Origin: Polaribacter vadi
GTDB taxonomy: Bacteria > Bacteroidota > Bacteroidia > Flavobacteriales > Flavobacteriaceae
DNA length: 64,000 bases
NCBI RefSeq assembly: GCF_001761365.1
Contig: NZ_CP017477.1
Location: forward strand, 518,501-582,500
Direction of reading: 5' to 3'
In this document: one piece after another, positions 51,676 through 60,824 of the stretch
Position numbering within the stretch: the first letter of the stretch is position 1
Layout: every line of letters begins with the position of its first letter
Program-made: the position numbers and the translations under genes
The notes under the pieces: generated by a model
What the model was told of the DNA's origin: nothing
Databases searched by the model: none
The model's input: the letters and a program-made list of their open reading frames with translations, nothing else

Positions 51676-52803
51676 ATGGCAAAACAAGATTTTTACGAAA
51701 TATTAGGCATTTCTAAATCTGCAACACAAGCAGAAATTAAGAAAGGTTATAGAAAAATGGCAATCAAATATCATCCAGATAAAAACCCAGATGATAAAAC
51801 TGCTGAAGAGAAATTCAAATTAGCTGCAGAAGCTTACGAAGTTTTGAGTGACGAAAATAAAAAAGCAAGATATGATCAATATGGTCATCAAGCTTTTGAC
51901 GGTCCTCAAGGTGGAGGTGGTTTTGGTGGTGGTGGAATGAATATGGATGACATATTTAGCCAGTTTGGAGACATTTTCGGTGGTGGAGGTGGAGGCTTTG
52001 GTGGTTTTGGTGGTGGAGGCCAAAGACAAGCCAGAGTTAAAGGTAGTAATATGCGAATTCGTGTAAAACTTACTTTAGAAGAAATTGCCAAAGGTGTAGA
52101 AAAGAAAGTAAAAGTTCGTAGAAAAGTACAAGCAGATGGTGTGCGTTATAAAACGTGTACAACTTGTAATGGTTCTGGACAACAAATGCGAGTTACCAAT
52201 ACTATTTTAGGTAGAATGCAAACAGCTACTACTTGTAGTACTTGTTCTGGAGCTGGAGAAATTATCAGTTCTAAACCAAATGAAGCAGATGCACAAGGCT
52301 TAATTATTAAAGAAGAAACTGTATCAATTAATATTCCTGCTGGTGTAACAGAAGGTGTACAGTTAAAAGTTGGGGGAAAAGGAAATGATGCTCCAGGTAA
52401 AAACTCTATTTCTGGAGATTTACTAGTGCTAATTGAAGAAGTTCCTCACGAAACTTTAAAAAGAGAAGGTACAAATATTCATTATGATTTATACATCAAT
52501 TTCTCTGAAGCTGTTTTAGGAACTAGCAAAGAGGTTGAAACTGTAACTGGTAAAGTGAAAATTAAAATTGATCCAGGTACACAATCAGGTAAAATTCTTC
52601 GATTAAAAGGAAAAGGTTTACCTAGTATAGAACGTTATGGAACAGGAGATTTCTTAATTCATACCAATGTTTGGACACCTCAGGAATTAGACAAAGAACA
52701 AAGACAGTTTTTTGAAAAAATGAGCGATAATTCAAATTTTACACCAAGTCCAAATAATACGGATAAATCATTTTTTGAAAAAGTTAAGGATATGTTTTCT
52801 TAA
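51676..52803 (+). CDS. dnaJ: Chaperone DnaJ
   Basis: 375 residues. J domain with YHPDKNPDD (HPD motif), a Gly/Phe-rich linker (about residues 74-118), a reduced cysteine-rich region, then the two C-terminal substrate domains and FFEKVKDMFS. Classical DnaJ has four CxxCxGxG motifs; here only two occur (CTTCNGSG and CSTCSGAG), so just one zinc site can form. The rest is intact, and it should still stimulate DnaK. This reduced form is, as I recall, normal for Flavobacteriaceae. Confidence 0.96.
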   Translation: MAKQDFYEILGISKSATQAEIKKGYRKMAIKYHPDKNPDDKTAEEKFKLAAEAYEVLSDENKKARYDQYGHQAFDGPQGGGGFGGGGMNMDDIFSQFGDIFGGGGGGFGGFGGGGQRQARVKGSNMRIRVKLTLEEIAKGVEKKVKVRRKVQADGVRYKTCTTCNGSGQQMRVTNTILGRMQTATTCSTCSGAGEIISSKPNEADAQGLIIKEETVSINIPAGVTEGVQLKVGGKGNDAPGKNSISGDLLVLIEEVPHETLKREGTNIHYDLYINFSEAVLGTSKEVETVTGKVKIKIDPGTQSGKILRLKGKGLPSIERYGTGDFLIHTNVWTPQELDKEQRQFFEKMSDNSNFTPSPNNTDKSFFEKVKDMFS

Positions 52804-52821
52804 TAAAATATTAAATTCTTA

Positions 52822-52854
52822 AAAAAGTAGATTTATTTTATCAAATTTACTTTT
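52822..52854 (+). terminator. Terminator of grpE-dnaJ
   Basis: AAAAGTAGATTT and AAATTTACTTTT pair (one G-U) around ATTTTATC, then T-rich sequence. Confidence 0.65.
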
Positions 52855-52871
52855 AATATTATTTAAAACTT

Positions 52872-52961
52872 TATATTTGCAGTGTGATTAGTTTACTAGT
52901 CACACTTTTTCTTTTTCATAGCAATTTTTCCCACTCAAATTTTATTTGAGTGGGTTTTTTA
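52872..52961 (+). ncRNA. Candidate short transcript between dnaJ and rnpB
   Basis: TATATTTG (52872-52879) is a canonical promoter element. Immediately after it comes a hairpin (AGTGTGA...TCACACT, 52881-52906) with a T-rich run, and then a perfect 10-bp stem CCCACTCAAA / TTTGAGTGGG (52931-52955) followed by TTTTTT. Any transcript from this promoter would be about 75 nt unless it reads through into rnpB. It may be a small RNA, or a leader of RNase P RNA. No ORF. Confidence 0.4.
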
Positions 52962-52990
52962 TAAAAGAGAATAATAAAATTTTAAAATAA

Positions 52991-53302
52991 AGAGCAGATT
53001 TATCTTATCGCTTTAAATTAATTTTAAAGAGGAAAGTCCGGACACCAAAGAGTAATCATAGTGGATAACATCCATCCAGCGTAAGCTGAGGACAAGTGCA
53101 ACAGAAAGCAAGTACAGTTAGGCTGTAGTGAAACCAGGTAAACTCTATGAGGTGCAATGTCATGTAAATTAGAGCTTGAGAGCTACTCGCTCGATTCTAA
53201 AGGGTAGGCAGATAGATTCTAAAAGTAATTTTAGAACTAGATAAATGATAAGAGCCTTACTTATGTAAGGAACAGAATTCGGCTTACAAGTCTGCTTTTT
53301 TA
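52991..53302 (+). ncRNA. rnpB: RNase P RNA, bacterial type A
   Basis: The conserved pieces occur in order: GAGGAAAGTCCGGACAC (from 53028), AGAGTAA, GCAACAGAAAG, GTGAAACC...GGTAAACTC, ATAAATGATAAGAGCC, and ACAGAATTCGGCTTA at the end. AGCAGA at 52993 pairs with TCTGCT at 53291 to close P1, and a T-run follows. It is the ribozyme that matures tRNA 5' ends. The remaining gap to 53442 shows nothing else. Confidence 0.94.
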
Positions 53303-53442
53303 TTTTAATTATTAAATTCTTAAAAATAGAGATAAAAACTCTTTTTTTATTGAAGTATCTTCAACATTTTTAAAAATAGCTTTTATTTATCTATTAATTA
53401 TAGCAATCTATTATTTATCTTTTAAAAGTGATATTAAAGCTG

Positions 53443-53450
53443 TAAATTTG
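53443..53450 (+). promoter_or_regulatory. TAnnTTTG promoter element for aconitase
   Basis: TAAATTTG lies 31 bp ahead of the aconitase ATG. Confidence 0.6.
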
Positions 53451-53481
53451 TTTTACAAAAATTTTAAAATCACAACTGAAT

Positions 53482-55749
53482 ATGGCATTTGATATTGATA
53501 TGATCAAACAGGTTTACGCAAATATGACAGAACGCGTAGATGCTGCACGAAAAATTACTGGACAACCACTTACATTATCTGAAAAGATTTTATACTCTCA
53601 TTTATGGGAAGGAAAACCTACTAAAGAATTAGTTAGAGGAAAAGATTATGTAGATTTTGCTCCAGATAGAATTGCTTGTCAAGATGCAACTGCACAAATG
53701 GCATTATTGCAATTTATGCAAGCTGGTAAAGCTAAAGTTGCTGTACCTACAACAGTTCATTGTGATCATTTAATACAAGCTAAAGAAGGAGCTGCAACAG
53801 ATTTAAAACATGCAAATTCTACAAGTAGTGAAGTTTTTAATTTCTTAGAATCAGTTTCTAATAAATACGGAATCGGTTTTTGGAAGCCAGGAGCAGGTAT
53901 TATTCACCAAGTAGTTTTAGAAAATTATGCATTTCCAGGAGGAATGATGATTGGTACAGATTCTCATACAGTTAATGCTGGAGGATTAGGAATGGTAGCA
54001 ATTGGTGTTGGTGGTGCAGATGCTGTAGATGTTATGGCTGGAATGGCTTGGGAATTAAAATTTCCAAAATTAATAGGAATTAAATTAACTGGAAAATTAT
54101 CTGGTTGGACAGCTCCAAAAGATGTTATTTTAAAAGTTGCTGAAATTTTAACTGTAAAAGGTGGAACAGGAGCAATTGTAGAATATTTTGGTCCAGGTGC
54201 AACTTCTATGTCTTGTACTGGTAAAGGTACAATTTGTAACATGGGTGCAGAAATTGGTGCAACAACATCAACTTTTGGGTATGATGAATCTATGGAACGT
54301 TATTTACGTGCTACAGATAGAGCAGATGTTGCTGATGCTGCAAATGAAGTTAAAGAATATTTAACTGCAGATGCTGAAGTATATGAAAATCCAGAAAAAT
54401 ATTTTGATCAAGTAATTGAAATCAATTTATCGGAATTAGGTCCTTTATTAAATGGTCCTTTTACGCCAGATTTATCTACAACTGTTGGATCTGATATGAC
54501 CAAAAAAGCAAATGATAATGATTGGCCACTAACTGTTGAATGGGGATTAATTGGTTCTTGTACAAATTCATCTTATGAAGATTTATCAAGAGCATCATCA
54601 ATAGCACAACAAGCAATTGACAAAGGATTAAAAATGAAATCTGAATTAGGAATTAATCCTGGTTCTGAACAAGTAAGATATACTGCAGATAGAGATGGGA
54701 TTCTAGGGATTTTTGAAAAACTGGATGCTAAAATATTTACAAACGCATGTGGACCTTGTATTGGTCAGTGGGCAAGATATTCTGATCCAAAAAATGCGCC
54801 TAAAAATAGTATTGTACATTCTTTTAACAGAAACTTTGCTAAAAGAGCAGATGGGAATCCTAATACACACGCTTTTGTTGCATCACCAGAAATAACAGCA
54901 GCAATTGCAATTGCAGGTCGTTTAGATTTTAATCCTTTAACAGATTCATTAATCAACGAAAATGGAGAAGAAGTTATGTTTGATGAACCAACTGGTTGGG
55001 AATTACCTCCAAAAGGTTTTGAAGTAAAAGATAATGGATATTTAGCACCAGAAGAAGATGGTAGTCATGTTAAGATTGCTGTAAATGAAGATTCTGAAAG
55101 ATTACAATTATTAGAGCCTTTTACACCTTTAGGAGATACAATTACAGGAGCAAAATTATTAATTAAAGCTTTTGGAAAATGTACAACTGACCATATTTCT
55201 ATGGCTGGACCTTGGTTACGTTTTAGAGGTCATTTAGATAATATTGCAAATAACACATTAATTGGTGCTGTAAATGCATTTAACAAAAAAACAAACTTTG
55301 TTAAAAACCAATTAACTGGTGAGTATAATGCAGTTCCTGCAGTACAAAGAGAATACAAAAAAGCAGGTATTAAAACAATTGTTGTTGGTGATCATAATTA
55401 TGGAGAGGGTTCTTCTAGAGAACATGCTGCAATGCAACCAAGACATTTAGGTGTTGCTGCTGTGATTGTAAAATCTTTCGCTAGAATTCACGAAACAAAC
55501 TTGAAAAAACAAGGAATGTTAGGTTTAACATTTGCAAATGAAGCTGATTACGATTTAATTCAAGAAAATGATACGTTCAACTTTTTAGATTTAAATGAAT
55601 TTGCGCCAGATAAGCAATTAACAATCGAAGCTGTTCATGAAGATGGAAGCAAAGATATTATAAAAGTGAATCATACTTATAATGATGCTCAAATTAAATG
55701 GTATCAAAAAGGTTCTGCTTTGAACTTAATTAAGTTGCAAAACGCTTAA
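53482..55749 (+). CDS. acn: Aconitate hydratase, mitochondrial type
   Basis: 755 residues, the length and domain order of the mitochondrial ACO2 branch rather than AcnA or AcnB. The [4Fe-4S] ligands are C360 (LIGSCTNSS) and C423/C426 ([10 protein letters not shown]). [12 protein letters not shown], the Ser/Arg site [14 protein letters not shown] and the swivel domain are all present. It isomerises citrate to isocitrate in the TCA cycle. It has its own promoter and terminator. Confidence 0.97.
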   Translation: MAFDIDMIKQVYANMTERVDAARKITGQPLTLSEKILYSHLWEGKPTKELVRGKDYVDFAPDRIACQDATAQMALLQFMQAGKAKVAVPTTVHCDHLIQAKEGAATDLKHANSTSSEVFNFLESVSNKYGIGFWKPGAGIIHQVVLENYAFPGGMMIGTDSHTVNAGGLGMVAIGVGGADAVDVMAGMAWELKFPKLIGIKLTGKLSGWTAPKDVILKVAEILTVKGGTGAIVEYFGPGATSMSCTGKGTICNMGAEIGATTSTFGYDESMERYLRATDRADVADAANEVKEYLTADAEVYENPEKYFDQVIEINLSELGPLLNGPFTPDLSTTVGSDMTKKANDNDWPLTVEWGLIGSCTNSSYEDLSRASSIAQQAIDKGLKMKSELGINPGSEQVRYTADRDGILGIFEKLDAKIFTNACGPCIGQWARYSDPKNAPKNSIVHSFNRNFAKRADGNPNTHAFVASPEITAAIAIAGRLDFNPLTDSLINENGEEVMFDEPTGWELPPKGFEVKDNGYLAPEEDGSHVKIAVNEDSERLQLLEPFTPLGDTITGAKLLIKAFGKCTTDHISMAGPWLRFRGHLDNIANNTLIGAVNAFNKKTNFVKNQLTGEYNAVPAVQREYKKAGIKTIVVGDHNYGEGSSREHAAMQPRHLGVAAVIVKSFARIHETNLKKQGMLGLTFANEADYDLIQENDTFNFLDLNEFAPDKQLTIEAVHEDGSKDIIKVNHTYNDAQIKWYQKGSALNLIKLQNA

Positions 55750-55771
55750 ACATACATAAAAATTAGTATTT

Positions 55772-55804
55772 AAAAACTCCTGAAGAAATTCAGGAGTTTT
55801 TTTA
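55772..55804 (+). terminator. Terminator after aconitase
   Basis: AAACTCCTGAA / TTCAGGAGTTT around GAAA with a T-run. Confidence 0.9.
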
Positions 55805-55904
55805 TGGATAAAAATCATCAAAATTTATTATACATCCTTAAATTTAAATTGATTAAAATTTTTATACAGAATTGATATTATTTTACAACACTTAAAAACA
55901 AAAT

Positions 55905-57077
55905 TTATGAAACTGATTTTTTCTTCAAAGCAAGCAACCCAAAAATTGGCCCTATTGCTAAAATAATAAAGATAAAACTAGAGGTTGATGATACTTGTAA
56001 CGTGGTTAACAGTTGAATACTGATAATTGTTATTGCAAAACCAATACAGTTCACAATAGTTAAAGCAGTTCCTTTATTTTCTGAAGGAGCATTTTTTGCT
56101 ACTAATGTTGAAAATAGTGGAGAATCTGCAATTACAACCAATCCCCAGAAAATAAGAAAAATTATAAATAGTGTTTTATTTGGTTGATAAAATATCAATG
56201 GAGAAAGTAAACAACACAAACAGGACAATAATAAAAAATGAAAAGCTGTTTTTTTGACACCTAATTTTTCTGAAATATAGCCAGATAAAATACAAGAAAT
56301 ACTTCCAAATCCAATAATAGCAAAAGATAACAAAGGAATATTGAAAACTATATTATGATGTAATTTTTGATACATCAAAAATAAAACAGGAACAAATGTC
56401 CAAAAGGTATACAATTCCCACATATGACCAAAATAGCCAAAAGACGCTTTTCTGAATTCTATATTTTTAAAAACGTTGAAGCAACTTAATACATTAAAAC
56501 CTTTACTTTTTGTGCTAAATGGCCCGTCTTTAATGAATATCAACAATAATAAACCACCAAAGATGGATAATAAAGAGGTTGCAATTAAAACATGTTTCCA
56601 AGAAGAATTTGTAAAAAGATCTTTTAATAAATGAGGCAAAGCTGTTCCTAATACTAGAGCTCCAACTAAATAACCTAAAGATTTTCCTAACCCTTTATCA
56701 TAATAATCTGTGGCAATTTTCATTCCAACAGGATAAATTCCAGCCAAGAAAAAGCCTGTTAAAAAACGTAAACTCATCAAACTAACTAAAGTTTGATTGT
56801 CTAAAACACACATCAAATTAAAAGCTGCTCCTAAAATGGCACTTATAAAAAATACTTTTGAAGGCGAAAAACGATCAGCAATTGTAAATAAAGCAAAAAT
56901 AAAAGTTCCAGAAATAAAACCAAACTGAACAGCAGATGTTAAATACCCTATAGAAGCATCGTTTAAATTAAAATTTTCTATAAGATTTGGCATTACTCCA
57001 TTGCCTGCAAACCACAGAGAAGTGCAGCAAAATTGCGATATAACAATGATGGGAAGTATAAATTTAGAGCTTTTCAT
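55905..57077 (-). CDS. Major facilitator superfamily transporter
   Basis: 390 residues, 12 predicted helices. IGYLTSAVQFGFISGTFIF, FSPSKVFFISAILGAAFNLM and RFLTGFFLAGIYPVGMKIATDYYDKGLGKSLGYLVGALVLGTALPHL fit the MFS_1 fold with the loop 2-3 pattern D-R-F-S. The transported substrate cannot be inferred. It is a single gene, divergent from the HMG-CoA lyase gene. Confidence 0.88.
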   Translation of the reverse strand: MKSSKFILPIIVISQFCCTSLWFAGNGVMPNLIENFNLNDASIGYLTSAVQFGFISGTFIFALFTIADRFSPSKVFFISAILGAAFNLMCVLDNQTLVSLMSLRFLTGFFLAGIYPVGMKIATDYYDKGLGKSLGYLVGALVLGTALPHLLKDLFTNSSWKHVLIATSLLSIFGGLLLLIFIKDGPFSTKSKGFNVLSCFNVFKNIEFRKASFGYFGHMWELYTFWTFVPVLFLMYQKLHHNIVFNIPLLSFAIIGFGSISCILSGYISEKLGVKKTAFHFLLLSCLCCLLSPLIFYQPNKTLFIIFLIFWGLVVIADSPLFSTLVAKNAPSENKGTALTIVNCIGFAITIISIQLLTTLQVSSTSSFIFIILAIGPIFGLLALKKKSVS

Positions 57078-57162
57078 TTCAGCAAACGAAATTAATCAAA
57101 ATGAGTGGAATAATCAGATTAAATAATTTTACAACAAGTTTACTTTCTTTATATTTGAGTTG

Positions 57163-58020
57163 ATGAAAAAAGTTAAAATTATAGAATGTCCAAGAGACGC
57201 AATGCAAGGAATAAAATCTCATTTTATATCCACAGAAAAAAAGGCATTGTATATCAACTCGCTTTTAAAAGTTGGTTTTGATACTATTGATTTTGGTAGC
57301 TTCGTTTCCCCCAAAGCAATTCCGCAAATGCGAGATACAGCAGACGTTTTAGCAAAGTTGGATTTATCGAAAACAGACAGCAAACTTTTAGCAATCATCG
57401 CAAATGTTAGAGGTGCAAATGATGCATCTCAATTTGAAGAAATTGATTATTTAGGATATCCATTTTCGATTTCAGAAAACTTTCAAATGCGAAATACGCA
57501 CAAAACTATTGATGAATCTATTATAGCTTTAGATGCTATTTTAAACATTTCACAAAAAACGAATAAGGAAGTGGTTGCTTATTTATCGATGGGTTTTGGA
57601 AATCCTTATGGAGATCCTTGGAATGTGGAAATAGTAGGCGAGTGGACAGAAAAATTATCAAAAATGGGTGTTAAAATTTTATCGCTCTCAGATACTATTG
57701 GTAGCTCAACTCCAGAAGTTATTGACTATCTATTTTCGAACTTAATTCCACAATATCCAGAAATTGAGTTTGGTGCACATTTACACACAACTCCAGATAA
57801 ATGGTTTGAAAAAGTGAATGCTGCTTACAAAGCTGGTTGCAACAGATTTGATGGTGCCATAAAAGGGTATGGAGGTTGCCCAATGGCTAAAGACGAATTG
57901 ACAGGAAATATGCCAACTGAAAAATTACTGAGTTATTTTACAGCTGAAAAAGCTGATACAAACATAAAACCGATGAGTTTTGAAAGTGCTTATAATAAAG
58001 CTTTAGAGGTTTTTATATAA
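57163..58020 (+). CDS. mvaB: Hydroxymethylglutaryl-CoA lyase
   Basis: 285 residues from the ATG at 57163; a TTG just before is unlikely. An HMGL-like TIM barrel: VKIIECPRDAMQGIKSHF, FGSFVSPKAIPQM, LSDTIGSSTPEVI, EFGAHLHTTPDKW (metal His), and GGCPMAKDELTGNMPTE with the catalytic Cys in the flexible loop. It splits HMG-CoA into acetyl-CoA and acetoacetate, the last step of leucine breakdown. It is alone; the other leucine-degradation genes are not in the window. Confidence 0.93.
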   Translation: MKKVKIIECPRDAMQGIKSHFISTEKKALYINSLLKVGFDTIDFGSFVSPKAIPQMRDTADVLAKLDLSKTDSKLLAIIANVRGANDASQFEEIDYLGYPFSISENFQMRNTHKTIDESIIALDAILNISQKTNKEVVAYLSMGFGNPYGDPWNVEIVGEWTEKLSKMGVKILSLSDTIGSSTPEVIDYLFSNLIPQYPEIEFGAHLHTTPDKWFEKVNAAYKAGCNRFDGAIKGYGGCPMAKDELTGNMPTEKLLSYFTAEKADTNIKPMSFESAYNKALEVFI

Positions 58021-58140
58021 ATTTTCATTTTACTTATAATGATATTTTAATATTTATATAGTTGAAAATCAGATAAATGGAATATTTTTTAAAAGTAATA
58101 TTGATTCTATTGAATAACTATATTTATTATTTCATAAAGT

Positions 58141-58170
58141 ATAAACCCATCATTTTTTGATGGGTTTATT
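58141..58170 (+). terminator. Terminator after HMG-CoA lyase
   Basis: ATAAACCCATCA / TGATGGGTTTAT around a T-loop, followed by TTGTTTTT. The remaining gap to 58377 is AT-rich with no ORF or clear promoter. Confidence 0.85.
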
Positions 58171-58377
58171 GTTTTTGTACTTAAATTGATATCACACATT
58201 AAAGTCTGTGGTTTTGTATAATTTGATTTGCCTTGATTATTATAAATAAATTATCTTTACTTATAAAGAGTAATAAAAAATTCACATATTCTGTTTTATT
58301 TATGGGATATGAGTACTTATAGTTACTATAAGACAAGTTGTACACAATACGCCAAACCAACTAAAATCTGAAATACA

Positions 58378-59151
58378 TTGAAATTACAAATACCAAAAGA
58401 ACAAGCAATTGCAAGACTTGAAAAACGAATATTGGAAATCAATTCTTATGAATTTGAGCCGGAAGTATGGAAAGGAGCAACAGAAGAAGATTTACAATAT
58501 ATTTTTGGAGCTCTAGATTTAAAATGGTTGAAAATTAGACAAATTAAGTTTACAACAGTAGTTCCTTCTGCAAAACAAGATGTTTTGGAAAATGGGAAAA
58601 AGCAAGCTGATGGTTTTTTAAAAGTGTTTATTGAGCAAATTGAAGAGTACTCTAAAATTGCAAATGAAAAAGCTGACAAAAGAGAACGGATTTATGAGCA
58701 AAAATACTTCGAATTAGAAACAGAAATGAAAATTATATTAGGGAATTATAAAGAATCTATTGGAATTTTGGAGAATTATTCTGCTGAATTAGAGCAACAG
58801 GATATAGAAATTACTAATCTTAAAAAAAACACTGTTCAACTTTCAGATATTACTCTTGCCAAACTTTTCAGAATGTTAGGCAATTTACCATTAGCACAAT
58901 TGATTACTCTAATTGGAATTGTTATTAGTATTTTAGTTTCTGCAGCATGGTTTGGAGTACAATTAGAGAAAAGCACTTCCAAAGATGCAGAATTTGAAAA
59001 CAAAACTTCAATTGAAAAATTGAGAAGTGAAAAGTTATTATTACAAGATAGCATAAGAGGAATTGAAAAAGATAGACGTCAATTAAAATCAGAGGTTTAT
59101 AGACTAACAGAAATTGATAGTTTATCAAAAATTGTCAATAAAAAAAAATAG
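58378..59151 (+). CDS. Coiled-coil membrane protein of unknown function
   Basis: 257 residues from a TTG start. Residues 1-75 are a soluble N-terminal domain (EQAIARLEKRILEINSYEFEPEVW, FGALDLKWLKIRQIKF). Residues about 75-160 are strongly charged coiled coil. One transmembrane helix follows near 172-195 (LAQLITLIGIVISILVSAAWFGV), then a second coiled coil to the C-terminus. The family is unknown to me. It is separated from both neighbours by gaps; 42 bp before the metallophosphoesterase gene. Confidence 0.65.
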   Translation: MKLQIPKEQAIARLEKRILEINSYEFEPEVWKGATEEDLQYIFGALDLKWLKIRQIKFTTVVPSAKQDVLENGKKQADGFLKVFIEQIEEYSKIANEKADKRERIYEQKYFELETEMKIILGNYKESIGILENYSAELEQQDIEITNLKKNTVQLSDITLAKLFRMLGNLPLAQLITLIGIVISILVSAAWFGVQLEKSTSKDAEFENKTSIEKLRSEKLLLQDSIRGIEKDRRQLKSEVYRLTEIDSLSKIVNKKK

Positions 59152-59193
59152 TACTGTCTAGAGCATCTATATATAACAAATAAAAACTCACAA

Positions 59194-60702
59194 TTGAAAT
59201 CAATAAAACTAATTACCTACTTTTTAGCAATCGTAGTTTTATCTTCTTGTCAAAAAGACGATCAAAAAATAAACTTTACTTTTTTACAACTGAATGATGT
59301 GTATGAAATTGCGCCAATTCAAGGAGGACAGTTTGGAGGAATGGCTAGAGTTGCAACTGTACACAAAGAATTATTGCAAGAAAATAAAAATACGATGCTT
59401 TTTATGGCTGGTGATTTTTTAAATCCGTCTTTATTAGGAACTTTAAAAGTTGATGGAGAACGAATTCGAGGAGCACAAATGGTCAATGTTATGAATGCTA
59501 TGAATTTCGATTTGGCAGCATTTGGGAATCATGAATTTGATATTTCTCAACAAGATTTGCAAAAACGTTTGAATGAAAGTACTTTTCCTTGGGTTTCTGC
59601 CAACGTAAAATTAAAAACAGCAGAAGCTGCAATTCCATTTTACAAAGAAATCAATGGAAAAAAAGAAAATGTGCACGAAACTTTTGTAAAAGAATTTACA
59701 GATGAAGATGGTACAAAAATTAAAGTCGGTTTTATAAGTGTCTGCATTCCATCAAACCCAAAAGAATATGTGGAATATGGAAATATGTTTGTAAAAGCAA
59801 GAGCATCTTATGCAGCATTAAAAGATTCTGTAGATATTGTTTTTGGATTGACACATGTTAAAATTGCAAATGATAAAAGAATTGCAAAGTTAATTCCTGA
59901 AATCCCATTAATTATGGGAGGTCATGAACATACTAATATGAGAATTGAAACCGAAAATGGCGTCATTACAAAAGCCGATGCGAATGCAAAAACGGTGTAT
60001 ATTCATAGAGTTTCTTTTGATAAAAAAACGAAAAAGGCAACAATCGTATCAGAATTAAAAGAAATAAATGCATCCATTAAAACAGATGAAAAAGTTGGGG
60101 CAGTTGTCAATAAATGGCAAAATATTTTAAATACTCAGATTAAAGAAGTTATTCAAAATCCTGAAGAAATTATTTATGCAACCGAAATTCCTTTAGATGG
60201 ACGAGATTTTTCTGTGAGAGGAGAACAATCTAATTTAGGGTCAACAATTACAAAAGCAATGTATTTTGCGTATAACGAAAAAGTTGATGGAGTCATTGTA
60301 AATGGTGGTTCTATAAGGATTGATGATCAATTAGTTGGTAATATTACACCTGTAGATATTTTTAGAGTTTTACCTTTTGGTGGTGCCATTGTAAAGGTTA
60401 AAATAAAAGGAAGATTATTAAAGCGTGTTTTAGATTATGGAGAATTAGCTGCTGGAACTGGAGCATACCTTCAAAGACATCATATTGAGAAAGTAGGAGA
60501 GAAGTGGTTGATTCAAAACAAAGAATTAAACACGACTAAAATATATACAATTGCTTTTTCTGATTATTTATTAAAAGGATTTGATATTCCTTTTTTATCA
60601 GAAGAAAATAAAGAAGTTTTAGGAGTTTATCACCCTAAAGAAAATGAATTAGCTTTTGATATTAGAAAAGCTGTTGTAGAATACTTGAAAACACAAAAGT
60701 AA
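59194..60702 (+). CDS. 5'-nucleotidase / UshA-like metallophosphoesterase lipoprotein
   Basis: 502 residues, TTG start. Lipobox in FLAIVVLSSC, then the calcineurin-type domain: FTFLQLNDVYEIAP (the first metal site has N-D rather than D-x-H), LFMAGDFLNPS, FGNHEFD (GNHE), GLTHVKIAND, MGGHEHTNMR. The C-terminal 5_nucleotid_C domain has GEQSNLGSTITKAMYFA, VIVNGGSIRIDDQLVG and DIFRVLPFGGAIV. It probably releases phosphate from nucleotides in the periplasm. It converges on the DEAD-box gene. Confidence 0.9.
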   Translation: MKSIKLITYFLAIVVLSSCQKDDQKINFTFLQLNDVYEIAPIQGGQFGGMARVATVHKELLQENKNTMLFMAGDFLNPSLLGTLKVDGERIRGAQMVNVMNAMNFDLAAFGNHEFDISQQDLQKRLNESTFPWVSANVKLKTAEAAIPFYKEINGKKENVHETFVKEFTDEDGTKIKVGFISVCIPSNPKEYVEYGNMFVKARASYAALKDSVDIVFGLTHVKIANDKRIAKLIPEIPLIMGGHEHTNMRIETENGVITKADANAKTVYIHRVSFDKKTKKATIVSELKEINASIKTDEKVGAVVNKWQNILNTQIKEVIQNPEEIIYATEIPLDGRDFSVRGEQSNLGSTITKAMYFAYNEKVDGVIVNGGSIRIDDQLVGNITPVDIFRVLPFGGAIVKVKIKGRLLKRVLDYGELAAGTGAYLQRHHIEKVGEKWLIQNKELNTTKIYTIAFSDYLLKGFDIPFLSEENKEVLGVYHPKENELAFDIRKAVVEYLKTQK

Positions 60703-60742
60703 TTTTTTAGTAGTAACTTTTGTAATCTAAAATTGATATATA

Positions 60743-60785
60743 AAAAAAGCTCAAAATTGAAAATTCAATTTTGAGCTTTTTAAGA
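60743..60785. terminator. Bidirectional terminator between the nucleotidase and DEAD-box genes
   Basis: A 17-bp perfect stem (AAAAGCTCAAAATTGAA and its complement) around AA with A-runs and T-runs at either side. Confidence 0.9.
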
Positions 60786-60824
60786 TTATTTAGATTGCAA
60801 ATTTTGCAACAATTCTATATTTAT

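Noticed and set aside
51906..52091. Proline-rich minus-strand ORF opposite dnaJ
   Set aside because: It is the complement of the Gly/Phe-rich linker of DnaJ, a known source of false ORFs.
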